This document shows, in pieces, positions 1 to 9,343 of a DNA stretch of 64,000 bases (position 1 is the first letter of the stretch; the number at the start of each line of letters is the position of its first letter). The notes below the pieces were generated by a model. The model was not told the DNA's origin. It did no database searches and saw only the letters and a program-made list of their open reading frames with translations. The stretch is from Owenweeksia sp. (GTDB lineage Bacteria; Bacteroidota; Bacteroidia; Flavobacteriales; Schleiferiaceae), in contig JANQPD010000052.1 in NCBI GenBank assembly GCA_028285465.1, forward strand, positions 27,253-91,252, written 5' to 3'. The translations under genes were made by a program, and so were the position numbers.

Positions 1-504
1 CTGTTACCTAGCTAGTTACAGAAAAACCTCTCCATACAGTCACGTCTCCTATCCCACCACTATGGTTGGTAAAAGCATAGCGCTTGTATCCATTTTTAGG
101 CCGTTCATAAGTTCTCGCTTAGTTTACTGCAGGCCTGAAGGTGCTTTTACGAATAGTTTAACGTGTGTTTGAGAAAAGGTCGTGAAACATAGCAAAAGAA
201 AGACTGTGATTGGGTATATAGCCCGCTAGCTTTTAGTCGGACGTACGTCAACTTGCAAATTTTTATCACACAAAACTCTACATGATGAATCAAAAAACGA
301 TCAGCGCCCCTTTTGGGACATTGTGCCTTTCTCTTTCTGCCAGCGCGCAGCTCTGCTGTAAGCTTCTCTGAGAAGTTACCGGATAAAAGTAGAAAGACTA
401 CCTTTAGCCAGTAAGTGAAAAGTAAGGTTCAGCGAAGGCCAGGCCCTGGGGCATTGAAAGCCCAGAACCAGCAGTAGTTAAAACAAACTTCAACACCTAA
501 TGTT
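1..504. other. Leading region without a recognised gene
   Basis: I see no convincing coding sequence, RNA gene or consensus TTTG-N19-TAnnTTTG promoter here. It must contain the promoter and leader of the gene that starts at 505. The only reading frames are short, have no recognisable features and lie on the opposite strand. Confidence 0.5.
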
Positions 505-1566
505 ATGAAAACTTTGATATCTCTTTTAACTGTAGGCATTCTATTCACCTCCCTAACGGATGTGGCGGGACAAGCGCTTAGCAAAGGCCAAAAAAGAGTG
601 CATGTACAAAACAAAGAAGAGTATCACCCTGCGCATAGCTATAAAGTAAGCGGCAACGATTACACTTTTACAAAAGCAACAGGCACTTACCAGGACCTGA
701 CAGGCGCAATTCCTATCAACAACAACCAATTATGGGATAGCCCCGATTTTGTTATTCCCATCGGGTTTGCTTTTGATCTGAACGATACGCTTATTGACTC
801 CCTTAATGTCGCTTCAGCCCAAGGGGGCTCCGTTTCGAGCAGAATGGGTATGCATTACTGCCTGATCATGGTTTTTGAAGCAGACCTGATCGACCGGGGG
901 GATATCTCAGGTATTTCTCAGTCCCCCATCAGTTACAAACTAGAAGGATCACCCGGAAACAGGATCTTAAAAGTGGAGTGGAAAAATGCCGGTTTTTTTG
1001 ATGAAGGGGCTGCGCTGGGCACATTGAACGATTATGTCAACTTCCAATTGTGGCTTTACGAAGGGACAAACGCCATTGAGATTCATTTTGGTCCCAACCA
1101 GGTGACCGATCCGGCCATAAATTATCTTGGAAGAGGAGGTCCGGGAATTGGAATAAGTGGGCGGATTGGCAATGCTATAACTGCCTATTACTTCTTGTCT
1201 GACACCCCTGACAATCCCATGCTTGTAAACTATTCCACCACCTTGAACGGCACGCCCGCAAACGGTACGATCTACAGGTTTTCCAGAAATACCATTGGCA
1301 TAAGCGCTCACCCTTTAACTACCCACTCGCTTAACCTGTACCCGAACCCCCTAAAAAGTGAGGCCGTTTGTCAAACAGAAAAAGATCTACAAGACGCAAC
1401 TCTGACCGTTTACAGCGCAAGTGGACAACTCATGAGGCAAATAACACATATCTCCGGGAAGGAAGTTCGTCTAAAGCGCGGCAACTTAGCAGCTGGGCTG
1501 TATCTTATACAACTGACAGAACAAAACCAGCTTATAGCCTCTGAAAAGCTCATAGTAAAGGATTGA
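505..1566 (+). CDS. T9SS type A sorting domain-containing secreted protein
   Basis: 353 residues. The N-terminus (MKTLISLLTVGILFTSLTD) is a signal peptide. The middle is predicted beta-rich, with no enzymatic motif that I recognise. The last ~75 residues are a T9SS type A sorting domain: the NLYPNPL motif starts it, a VYSASGQL strand follows, and AAGLYLIQL then EKLIVKD ends it. Proteins of this kind are exported by Sec, cross the outer membrane through the type IX machinery, lose the C-terminal domain, and are released or anchored to the surface. The gene stands alone, with ~150 bp before the next gene. The function of the mature part is unknown. Confidence 0.85.
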   Translation: MKTLISLLTVGILFTSLTDVAGQALSKGQKRVHVQNKEEYHPAHSYKVSGNDYTFTKATGTYQDLTGAIPINNNQLWDSPDFVIPIGFAFDLNDTLIDSLNVASAQGGSVSSRMGMHYCLIMVFEADLIDRGDISGISQSPISYKLEGSPGNRILKVEWKNAGFFDEGAALGTLNDYVNFQLWLYEGTNAIEIHFGPNQVTDPAINYLGRGGPGIGISGRIGNAITAYYFLSDTPDNPMLVNYSTTLNGTPANGTIYRFSRNTIGISAHPLTTHSLNLYPNPLKSEAVCQTEKDLQDATLTVYSASGQLMRQITHISGKEVRLKRGNLAAGLYLIQLTEQNQLIASEKLIVKD

Positions 1567-1716
1567 TGCTTGAAGCAGACTTGACCCATCAGCCAATAGG
1601 ATTACGTATGTATACCTTAAGGTGCGTTTGGCAAAACCAAAGTACATAAAAGCCGATCCTCTAAAGTGAATAGCCCTTATGTATAGCTATTTTGTATTTT
1701 GCCGTATTCTAAGAAG

Positions 1717-2328
1717 ATGCCCTTAAAAGACCGCTTATTTGTATTTCTCCTCAGTGCTTTCCTGCTAAGCAGTCCGCTGTATGCCCAAAGGTCGGGCAAG
1801 GTAATCACCTCTTTTGGTCTTCCACTGGAGACCGAAAATACCGGTAATCTTCAGGGACCGAACTTGTTTGCCAGCCTCGGGTATGCATTTAAGCTAACGG
1901 ATGCCCCTTCTTTTTTTATACAGCCGGAGCTCTCCTATATAAAAAGCAGCCTTTCCCCCTCCTCTTATGGCTATACTTTTGACAACGAGCTTATTAACCT
2001 GGGGTCAAAAATTGTTTTCAGGCAAGCCCTGGCGGATAAGGCATACATTGAATTGTTTTCCGGCCTCTATTATACGCACATGGGCTATACCTGCAATTGT
2101 TTTGGAGCCACATATAAAAAAGCCAATGCCCTCGGGTACAGCTTTGGGCTTAGGCCGGTTGTAAAGCTGTCGCGCAAAGCAGAGCTCTTTTTTGATATGC
2201 GGTATATGGGATTTTCTGAGCGGCTGCGCTCGCCCGAAATGGATCTTGCACCCCCTATTGAGGTTTTCTTTGATAACGTGCAGGTAGCTTTTTACATCTT
2301 TTCTGTGGGTGGCTCCATAACCCTCTAA
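1717..2328 (+). CDS. Outer-membrane beta-barrel protein
   Basis: About 203 residues from the ATG at 1717. A TTG at 1699 would add six residues before the hydrophobic core, but the ATG gives a normal signal peptide (MPLKDRLFVFLLSAFLLS, cleaved after LYAQ). The rest alternates polar and aromatic residues in amphipathic strands (for example FFIQPELSYI, FFDMRYMGF) and ends in FSVGGSITL, as in the porin-like PorT/OMP_b-brl family. It probably sits in the outer membrane. No substrate can be inferred. It lies 236 bp before the ATP synthase operon, with an atp promoter in between, so it is probably a separate transcript. Confidence 0.7.
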   Translation: MPLKDRLFVFLLSAFLLSSPLYAQRSGKVITSFGLPLETENTGNLQGPNLFASLGYAFKLTDAPSFFIQPELSYIKSSLSPSSYGYTFDNELINLGSKIVFRQALADKAYIELFSGLYYTHMGYTCNCFGATYKKANALGYSFGLRPVVKLSRKAELFFDMRYMGFSERLRSPEMDLAPPIEVFFDNVQVAFYIFSVGGSITL

Positions 2329-2496
2329 GCGGGTGATTTTTATGCAAGAATCCCCGGAAGAATATCTTATTTTCTTTGTTTCTGCCAACCCAACCTTACA
2401 CACGCATTTGAACTTTCTGCAGGTCTTCTTTAAGACACGACCGAGAACCGCAAAAGCCCATACTTACATGGGCTTCAAATAATTTAAAGTACGCCC

Positions 2497-2526
2497 TTTG
2501 GTTAATCAGTTTTATACATACATTTG
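2497..2526 (+). promoter_or_regulatory. Candidate sigma-A promoter of the atp operon
   Basis: TTTG at 2497-2500 is followed after 18 bp by TACATTTG at 2519-2526. This matches the Bacteroidota consensus TTTG-N19-TAnnTTTG with one base less spacing. It lies 38 bp upstream of the atpB start. Confidence 0.6.
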
Positions 2527-2564
2527 CACCGATTTTTAAAAAGGGTAACCTGATCAAAACAGAG

Positions 2565-3728
2565 ATGCACAAACTTTTAAATTTCAGTGCGTTAGCCAGC
2601 CTTACGGTTTTACTTTCTACGAATGCTCCCTTATATGCGCAAGGGCACGAAGAGCATGGACATAAAGGGCATGAGCACATCATTACAGTTCATGAAGACG
2701 TGGAGGTACACGGGGAGCGCTTCCCGGAAACAGAGAACGAGGAAGGCGACTACGACCCCACCCCCGTTATCATGCACCACATACAGGATGCCCACAGCTT
2801 TCACATTTACGGAGAAGGCCACGAGGCGGTATCGGTTCCCCTTCCTGTTATCCTCTGGACAGAAAAGGGCCTGGTTACTTTTATGTCTTCCGAGTTTCAC
2901 CACGACAGCCACGGCCATCATGTAGTAGAGAAAAAAGGCATGTACTTTGTGAACTATCACGAAGACATCTTCCAGTTGGAGCGCCCCGATGAAACACTGA
3001 CACTCGATGAAGAAGGACACCCTACCAACACACAACCCCTGGATTTCTCCATCACCAAAAATGTATTTACCCTTTTCCTGGCCTGTATTTTACTCTTTTT
3101 GATCTTTGGAACAGCCGCCCGCAAATACAAAAATGCCGGGCACAAGGTACCCAGGGGAATTGCTTCTTTTGTAGAGCCCCTGGTGGTGTATGTGCGTGAC
3201 GACATTGCCAAAGCAAACGTGGGCGAAAAGAAGCACGAAAAATACATGCCCTATCTGCTTACCCTTTTCTTTCTTATCTGGGTGATCAACTTAATGGGGC
3301 TTATCCCTTTCTTTCCCTTTAGTGCAAACCTGACCGGGAATATCGCCTTTACGATGTCTTTGGCGGTTATTGCCATGTTTGTCGTAAGTTTTAGCGGAGG
3401 CAAAGCGTATTGGAAACACATTTTCTTTCCCAAGCCCTGGGGGGTATGGCCTATTTTAATGCCCATTGAGTTTGCCTCAAACGTCATCATTAAGTTTTTT
3501 GCCCTGATGATCCGTTTGTTTGCCAACATTACGGCAGGCCACATCATTGTATTGAGTCTTATTAGTCTGGTGTTCATTTTCCAATCGGTAGGAATGGCTG
3601 CTGTAGCGGTTCCCTTCGCGCTCTTCATTTCGGTGTTGGAGCTCTTAGTGGCTGCGTTACAAGCCTACATCTTTACCCTCTTGGTAGCCTTGTTCATCGG
3701 ACAAGCGGTGGCGGATGACCACCATTAA
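2565..3728 (+). CDS. atpB: F0F1 ATP synthase subunit a
   Basis: 387 residues, long for subunit a because of an N-terminal extension. A signal-peptide-like segment (residues 1-26, ending LYAQ) is followed by ~120 residues rich in His, Glu and Asp (GHEEHGHKGHEH and later HHDSHGHH). The membrane domain occupies residues ~165-387. The essential proton-channel arginine is visible in MIRLFANITAGHI (Arg317). Subunit a forms the two half-channels that pass protons to the c-ring in the inner membrane. It is the first gene of atpB-E-F-H-A-G. The His-rich extension occurs in other Bacteroidota subunit a proteins; its role is unknown to me. Confidence 0.97.
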   Translation: MHKLLNFSALASLTVLLSTNAPLYAQGHEEHGHKGHEHIITVHEDVEVHGERFPETENEEGDYDPTPVIMHHIQDAHSFHIYGEGHEAVSVPLPVILWTEKGLVTFMSSEFHHDSHGHHVVEKKGMYFVNYHEDIFQLERPDETLTLDEEGHPTNTQPLDFSITKNVFTLFLACILLFLIFGTAARKYKNAGHKVPRGIASFVEPLVVYVRDDIAKANVGEKKHEKYMPYLLTLFFLIWVINLMGLIPFFPFSANLTGNIAFTMSLAVIAMFVVSFSGGKAYWKHIFFPKPWGVWPILMPIEFASNVIIKFFALMIRLFANITAGHIIVLSLISLVFIFQSVGMAAVAVPFALFISVLELLVAALQAYIFTLLVALFIGQAVADDHH

Positions 3729-3754
3729 TAGTATATAACGGTTTTTTTGTTTAA

Positions 3755-3970
<216 letters not shown>

Positions 3971-3988
3971 GTAGATTTTAAAAGAAAG

Positions 3989-4027
3989 AGCAGGCTCCAT
4001 CAACGGTTGGTTGGGGGCCTGCTTTTA
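3989..4027 (+). terminator. Intra-operon terminator-like hairpin between atpE and atpF
   Basis: AGCAGGCTCC (3989-3998) pairs with GGGGCCTGCT (4014-4023) with one G-U pair, and runs into TTTT. The genes on either side are in the same operon, so it probably terminates only some transcripts or sets a processed 3' end for the atpB-atpE segment. Confidence 0.7.
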
Positions 4028-4066
4028 TCCCCTCATGTAGTTTTAGAAAGGATTTAATAATTGATT

Positions 4067-4579
4067 ATGAGCTTACTTGCCCTAAACCCATTAGTAAAAC
4101 CAGACATCGGCCTGCTGTTCTGGACTACCGTTACCTTCCTTATCCTTTTGGTTTTACTCAGGAAATTTGCCTGGAAACCCATTTTGAATGCCGTAAAAGC
4201 ACGTGAAGCGTCTATCGACAATGCCCTGGCTTCTGCCGAAAACGCTCGCGAAGAAATGGCCCAATTGAAATCAGACAACGAAAAGATCCTGAAGGAAGCT
4301 CGCGAAGAACGCGATGCGATTTTGAAAGAAGCCCGTGAGATCAAAGAAAACACCATAAACGAGGCCAAGGAAAAAGCGGCCGGAGAGGCCAAGCGCATTC
4401 TTGAAGATGCACAGGAGCAGATCGAGAACCAAAAGATGGCGGCCATTACCGAACTGAAAAACCAGGTAGGCGAGATCTCCATCGCCATTGCGGAAAAGAT
4501 CCTGCGCGATGAATTGGCCGATAAAGGCAAGCAGCAGGCTTTGGTAGATGAACAACTGAAAGATTTTAACCTGAACTAA
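4067..4579 (+). CDS. atpF: F0F1 ATP synthase subunit b
   Basis: 171 residues from the ATG at 4067. A TTG six bases earlier is possible, but the ATG has an AAAGGAT-like ribosome site at a normal distance. One membrane helix lies near the N-terminus (GLLFWTTVTFLILLVLL). A long charged coiled coil follows, full of Ala, Glu and Lys (ENAREEMAQLKSDNEKILKE). As a dimer it is the peripheral stalk linking subunit a to the delta/alpha head. The next gene, atpH, starts five bases after the stop. Confidence 0.96.
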   Translation: MSLLALNPLVKPDIGLLFWTTVTFLILLVLLRKFAWKPILNAVKAREASIDNALASAENAREEMAQLKSDNEKILKEAREERDAILKEAREIKENTINEAKEKAAGEAKRILEDAQEQIENQKMAAITELKNQVGEISIAIAEKILRDELADKGKQQALVDEQLKDFNLN

Positions 4580-4584
4580 GCCGC

Positions 4585-5142
4585 ATGTCAGTAACCCGTT
4601 TAGGAAAAAGATACGCCAAGTCCTTCCTGGACCTCGCTACAGAGCTCAACAAGCTGGAAGAGGCAAAAGGAGATATGGAAAACATCCTGGCCGTTACGAA
4701 AGGCTCCCGTGAGTTCAGGACATTCCTGAAGAGTCCCGTGGTGGATAGCGGCAAAAAGGTAGGCGTGATCAACGCTGTTTTTGAAGGCAGGCTTTCCGAG
4801 CTTACCCAACGCTTTATTAAACTTATGGCCAAACAAGGCCGCGAGGGAGACTTGCCCGTAATTGCACAAAGCTTTTTAGACCTCTACCAGGCGCAGAAAG
4901 GCATTGAAAAAGCAATTGTTACTACGGCTCAACCCCTTACCGAAGCACAGTTAAAAGAACTGGCCGCTAAATTAGCCGTAAGCCTGGGTAAGGAAATACA
5001 CATGGAGCAGCAGGTAGACGACAAAATGATCGGGGGCATTCGCCTGAGAGTAGGCGGCAAAGAATACAACGGCAGCATAGCTGGTAAGTTAAACGCTTTG
5101 CGAAAGCGCTTTAAGGATAACCCCTACATAGCTGAATTTTAA
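4585..5142 (+). CDS. atpH: F0F1 ATP synthase subunit delta
   Basis: 185 residues, the usual length. The N-terminal helical domain (MSVTRLGKRYAKSFLDLA) binds the alpha subunit N-terminus. The C-terminal part carries the family signature DDKMIGGIRLRVGGKEYNGS, which meets the b-subunit stalk. It is the connector between the peripheral stalk and the F1 head. It is packed between atpF and atpA with short gaps. Confidence 0.96.
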   Translation: MSVTRLGKRYAKSFLDLATELNKLEEAKGDMENILAVTKGSREFRTFLKSPVVDSGKKVGVINAVFEGRLSELTQRFIKLMAKQGREGDLPVIAQSFLDLYQAQKGIEKAIVTTAQPLTEAQLKELAAKLAVSLGKEIHMEQQVDDKMIGGIRLRVGGKEYNGSIAGKLNALRKRFKDNPYIAEF

Positions 5143-5173
5143 AGAATAAGAATTTTATTAAAGTCGAGATAAA

Positions 5174-6748
5174 ATGGCAGATGTAAAACCAGCTGAAGTT
5201 TCAGCAATATTAAGACAACAACTCGCAGGCTTCAAGTCGGAAAGCGACCTTGAAGAAGTGGGCACGGTACTCCAGGTAGGTGACGGTATTGCCCGTGCCT
5301 ATGGTTTGAGCAATGCACAGGCCGGTGAGCTTGTGGAGTTCGAATCGGGCTTAAGAGGCATTGTACTCAACCTGGAAGAAGACAATGTGGGTATTGTATT
5401 GCTGGGCGCATCTGAAGACCTGAAAGAAGGGTCTACCGTAAAACGTACCGGCCGTATTGCCTCCATCAACGTAGGAGAAGGCATGGTAGGCCGCGTAGTA
5501 GACACCCTGGGAAATCCTATTGACGGCAAAGGCCCTATTACCGGTGAAACCTTCGAAATGCCACTGGAGCGTAAGGCCCCGGGGGTAATTTTTCGTGAGC
5601 CTGTAGCTGAGCCTTTACAAACAGGTATTAAGGCTATTGATGCCATGATCCCTGTAGGGCGTGGCCAGCGGGAACTGATCATTGGCGACCGCCAGACCGG
5701 TAAAACCGTGGTGGCACTGGATACCATCATCAACCAAAAGGAATTTTACGACCGTGGAGAGCCTGTATTCTGTATTTATGTAGCCATCGGGCAAAAAGGC
5801 TCAACCGTAGCGCAGATCGCCAAAACGCTGGAAGAAAAAGGCGCTATGGCCTACACGGTGATTGTGGCTGCCAACGCAGCAGATCCTGCCCCTATGCAGT
5901 TTTACGCTCCTTTTGCCGGAGCCGCTATTGGTGAATTTTTCCGCGACACCGGACGTCCTGCCCTGATTGTATTTGACGACCTTTCCAAGCAGGCGGTGGC
6001 TTACCGGGAAGTATCCCTGTTGCTAAGACGCCCTCCGGGTCGTGAGGCTTACCCCGGTGACGTATTTTACCTACACTCCCGCTTGCTGGAACGTGCAGCC
6101 AAGATAATTGGTGACGATACCATCGCAAAGCAAATGAACGATTTGCCCGAATCTTTGAAGGGTAAGGTAAAAGGAGGTGGCTCCTTAACCGCCCTTCCGA
6201 TCATTGAAACACAGGCGGGTGACGTATCGGCTTATATCCCTACCAACGTGATTTCGATCACGGACGGCCAGATCTTCCTCGAGGCCGACCTCTTTAACTC
6301 AGGGGTACGTCCGGCCATTAACGTAGGTATTTCCGTATCCCGTGTAGGGGGTAGTGCACAGATCAAGTCCATGAAAAAAGTGGCCGGTACCCTTAAGCTG
6401 GACCAGGCGCAATACCGTGAGCTGGAAGCCTTCGCTAAATTTGGCTCCGACCTGGATGCCGCTACTATGGCGGTGATCAATAAAGGCAAGCGCAACGTGG
6501 AGATCCTGAAGCAAGGGGTAAACAGCCCTGTACCGGTAGAAAAGCAAATTGCCATCATTTACCTGGGTACCAAAGGTTTGATCAACAACGTACCCGTTGA
6601 AAAAGTACGTGAGTTTGAAGCGGAGTACCTGCAGATATTGGACAATAGCCACAGAGAGGTCTTAGATACGCTTAAAGCGGGTAAACTTACCGATGAGGTA
6701 ACCAATACCCTGACAGAAGTGGCTAAAGACCTGGCATCTAAGTATTAA
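5174..6748 (+). CDS. atpA: F0F1 ATP synthase subunit alpha
   Basis: 524 residues, full length. The N-terminal beta-barrel is followed by the nucleotide-binding domain with P-loop GDRQTGKT (residues 171-178). The arginine-finger region follows, then the family signature region [19 protein letters not shown]. Alpha subunits hold the non-catalytic nucleotide sites and alternate with beta in the F1 hexamer. The beta gene (atpD) is not in this window, so the catalytic partner must be encoded elsewhere. A hairpin with a T-run lies in the short gap before atpG. Confidence 0.98.
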   Translation: MADVKPAEVSAILRQQLAGFKSESDLEEVGTVLQVGDGIARAYGLSNAQAGELVEFESGLRGIVLNLEEDNVGIVLLGASEDLKEGSTVKRTGRIASINVGEGMVGRVVDTLGNPIDGKGPITGETFEMPLERKAPGVIFREPVAEPLQTGIKAIDAMIPVGRGQRELIIGDRQTGKTVVALDTIINQKEFYDRGEPVFCIYVAIGQKGSTVAQIAKTLEEKGAMAYTVIVAANAADPAPMQFYAPFAGAAIGEFFRDTGRPALIVFDDLSKQAVAYREVSLLLRRPPGREAYPGDVFYLHSRLLERAAKIIGDDTIAKQMNDLPESLKGKVKGGGSLTALPIIETQAGDVSAYIPTNVISITDGQIFLEADLFNSGVRPAINVGISVSRVGGSAQIKSMKKVAGTLKLDQAQYRELEAFAKFGSDLDAATMAVINKGKRNVEILKQGVNSPVPVEKQIAIIYLGTKGLINNVPVEKVREFEAEYLQILDNSHREVLDTLKAGKLTDEVTNTLTEVAKDLASKY

Positions 6749-6764
6749 TACGTAATTGGAAAGA

Positions 6765-6795
6765 GAGCCGCAGGTGTATACCGCGGCTCCTTTTT
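6765..6795 (+). terminator. Intra-operon terminator-like hairpin between atpA and atpG
   Basis: GAGCCGC (6765-6771) pairs perfectly with GCGGCTC (6783-6789), followed by C and TTTTT. It sits 17 bp after the atpA stop and 18 bp before the atpG start. Confidence 0.65.
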
Positions 6796-6813
6796 CAAAT
6801 TCCTGAACAGCAA

Positions 6814-7674
6814 ATGGCAAATTTAAAGGAACTACGCAACAGAATTACCACCGTAAGCTCTACCATGCAGATCACATCTGCCATGAAAATGGTATCTGCG
6901 GCAAAGCTTAAGCGTGCACAAGATGCCATTACCGAAATGCGTCCTTACGCCAGGAAGCTAGAAGAGATCCTGGTAAACGTGAGCGCTACCCTGGATAGCG
7001 CAGAAGGTGTATACGCCCGTAAAAGTGAAACAGTAAACCGCTTGCTCCTGGTTGCTATTTCCTCTAACAGAGGGCTGGCGGGTTCTTTTAACGCCAACAT
7101 CATCAAAAAAGTGGTAGAGATCGCTAAAAACAACCCGCACACTACCGTAGAGGTAATCGGCCTCGGCAAAAAAGCAGCCGAGATCATTGCCAAGCGCGGG
7201 TATAAAGTATTGGATGTGAACACCGATATTTTTAATGACCTCAGCTTTGAACAAGCAGGAGAAGTAGCTGAGCGCCTCATGGCCTTTTACCGCGAGGGTG
7301 CATATGACCGTATAGAGCTCGTGTATAACCAGTTTAAGAATGCTGCAGTACAATATGTGCAACAGGAGCAGTACCTGCCCGTACGCGAAGTAAAAGGCGA
7401 AAGCAGTGCCAACACTGATTACCTTTACGAGCCGGGCAAAGAAGAAATATTGGAAGACCTGATCCCAAAATCCTTAAAGACTCAGCTCTTTAAGGCTTTG
7501 CTGGACAGCCATGCTTCCGAACACGGAGCACGTATGACGGCTATGCACAAAGCCACTGATAACGCAAATGAGTTGAAAAAGCAGTTGAAGCTTTCGTACA
7601 ACAAAGCCCGCCAGGCGGCCATTACCAACGAGATCCTGGAGATTGTAGGTGGCGCCGAAGCCCTCAATAACTAA
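6814..7674 (+). CDS. atpG: F0F1 ATP synthase subunit gamma
   Basis: 286 residues. The N-terminal helix (LKELRNRITTVSSTMQITSAMKMVSAAKL) and C-terminal helix (KQLKLSYNKARQAAITNEI) form the central coiled-coil shaft. The Rossmann-like middle contains SSNRGLAGSFN, typical of the family. Gamma turns inside the alpha3-beta3 head and carries torque from the c-ring. It is the last gene of this operon; a strong terminator follows 19 bp after the stop. Confidence 0.97.
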   Translation: MANLKELRNRITTVSSTMQITSAMKMVSAAKLKRAQDAITEMRPYARKLEEILVNVSATLDSAEGVYARKSETVNRLLLVAISSNRGLAGSFNANIIKKVVEIAKNNPHTTVEVIGLGKKAAEIIAKRGYKVLDVNTDIFNDLSFEQAGEVAERLMAFYREGAYDRIELVYNQFKNAAVQYVQQEQYLPVREVKGESSANTDYLYEPGKEEILEDLIPKSLKTQLFKALLDSHASEHGARMTAMHKATDNANELKKQLKLSYNKARQAAITNEILEIVGGAEALNN

Positions 7675-7692
7675 AGCTGAGCTCAACACTAT

Positions 7693-7729
7693 AAAAAAGC
7701 CCTTCATGCGATACATGAAGGGCTTTTTT
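7693..7729. terminator. Strong rho-independent terminator after atpG, probably bidirectional
   Basis: AAAAAAGCCCTTCATG (7693-7708) and CATGAAGGGCTTTTTT (7714-7729) form a perfect 16-bp stem with a 5-base loop. The symmetric A-run and T-run suit both the atp operon and the minus-strand rseP unit, which ends at 7931. Nothing else is recognisable between 7730 and 7930. Confidence 0.9.
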
Positions 7730-7930
7730 CATTACGGAACTATTCTTTATACAAGGGGGTGTCGACATAACAAAATGCAGTCAATTTGAGCAGAAATGCT
7801 GTCCACAAGTCACTTGGGGATTGTACCCGCCTTCTACAAGCAGGTCGAACTCACGTTAGAATGAAGCACCAGGAGCTAAACCCCAACATCTTATATGTTT
7901 GCTTTTTGAAAAAGAGTATAAAGCCAACGC

Positions 7931-9262
7931 TTATTTACCGGATATCCATTTTAAGATGTCGTTCCCATTGGCGAAAAGCAATAAGGCAAGCAAGATGATA
8001 AAGCCTACGATCTGCGCGCGCTCCAATACTTTTTCAGACGGTTTGCGGCCGGTGATCATTTCCCACAATACAAACACTACGTGCCCTCCGTCCAGAGCAG
8101 GAATGGGCAATATGTTGAGAAAAGCCAGCATGATGCTGAGAAAAGCGGTAAAACCCCAGAATTTTTGCCAGTTCCAACGGGTGTCAAACTGCTTGGCGAT
8201 CATCATAAAACCGCCTACTTCTTTATACGCTCCTGTTTCAGGGGTAAAGATCAGCCTGAATTGGCGGATGTAATCCGTAAGCACTTTTTTACTTTGGCGA
8301 AGGCCCGCCGGTATGGCCTCAAAAAAACCATAGGTTTTGGCCTCCGTTTTAATGTAATTGAAATCCAAAGGGTTTCGTGCCAGAATACCCACCTTACCGG
8401 CATCACTAACAGGCACTGTCAGCTGCACCTGATTTCCGTCCCGGTAAACGCCAAGCCCCACGGCATCGCCTGCGTATTTGGGGATCTCATCGTGGATTTC
8501 GTCAGCCAGGAACATGGGCTTACCGGCAACGGATACAATAGAGTCTCCAATGCGTAAACCGGCTCTTTCAGCAGCCGTTGTATCGGCAAACCCCCCTATC
8601 ACGTAAGGAAAACGCAAACCAATGAGGTTGCTTCGGTTGGCGATGATCTCGCCTTTTTGTTCACTGGAAATGGTGAAAGCCACTTCTTCTCCCGCACGCA
8701 ATACGCGGACTTTTCCCTCCTTACCCAACAACAATTCGAGCGGAATTTCGCTGAAGTAGCGGATCTCTTTCCCGTCAATACTCAATACCCGGTCGCCATC
8801 CCTGAAGCCCACAGCTTCAGCGGTGCTATCGGCATCGATGCCGTAGGTCACATTCTCTATGGGAAGTACCTCCTCTCCATAATACATCATCATACCGGCA
8901 TAAATAATGATCGCCAGCAGCACGTTTACCGTTACGCCCCCGATCATGATGATCAACCTTTGCCAGGCCGGTTTTGAGCGAAACTCCCAGGGCTGCGGAG
9001 CTTGTGCCATTTGCTCCTTGTCCATACTCTCATCGATCATACCCGCGATCTTAACATAACCGCCCAGCGGCAACCAGCCAATGCCGTATTCCGTTTCCCC
9101 GATCTTCTTTTTAAAAAGCGAAAAATACGGGTCAAAAAAGAGGTAAAACTTTTCCACTTTGGTCTTGAAGAGCTTGGCGGGAATAAAATGGCCCAGCTCG
9201 TGGAGTATGATCAGGATAGAAAGGCTAAGGAGAAATTGTGAAGCCTGAATGAGAATGTCCAT
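7931..9262 (-). CDS. rseP: Site-2 intramembrane metalloprotease RseP
   Basis: 443 residues, M50 family. Zinc-binding HELGH is at residues 21-25 in the first membrane helix, and the second zinc-ligand motif LDGGH (Asp391) lies in the penultimate one. Two PDZ-like domains lie between them; the second contains AERAGLRIGDSIVSVAGKP. The family cuts membrane-bound anti-sigma factors and remnant signal peptides inside the inner membrane. The gene is alone on its strand. The nearest candidate -7 element is the complement of CAAAGGTA at 9323-9330. Confidence 0.95.
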   Translation of the reverse strand: MDILIQASQFLLSLSILIILHELGHFIPAKLFKTKVEKFYLFFDPYFSLFKKKIGETEYGIGWLPLGGYVKIAGMIDESMDKEQMAQAPQPWEFRSKPAWQRLIIMIGGVTVNVLLAIIIYAGMMMYYGEEVLPIENVTYGIDADSTAEAVGFRDGDRVLSIDGKEIRYFSEIPLELLLGKEGKVRVLRAGEEVAFTISSEQKGEIIANRSNLIGLRFPYVIGGFADTTAAERAGLRIGDSIVSVAGKPMFLADEIHDEIPKYAGDAVGLGVYRDGNQVQLTVPVSDAGKVGILARNPLDFNYIKTEAKTYGFFEAIPAGLRQSKKVLTDYIRQFRLIFTPETGAYKEVGGFMMIAKQFDTRWNWQKFWGFTAFLSIMLAFLNILPIPALDGGHVVFVLWEMITGRKPSEKVLERAQIVGFIILLALLLFANGNDILKWISGK

Positions 9263-9322
9263 GCAATATTGTTGAAAAGCAAGCTTTTAGCTGCGTTTTG
9301 TGTTTTATTTTGTCAAAGTGGG

Positions 9323-9330
9323 CAAAGGTA
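9323..9330 (-). promoter_or_regulatory. Candidate -7 element for rseP
   Basis: The minus strand reads TACCTTTG, matching TAnnTTTG, about 60 bp upstream of the rseP start. I find no TTTG at the expected -33 position, so only half of the consensus is present. Confidence 0.4.
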
Positions 9331-9343
9331 AGGCTTCCTCTTG

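Noticed and set aside
5299..5733. Minus-strand open frame within atpA
   Set aside because: Antisense to a highly conserved gene, so it is a by-product of codon use.
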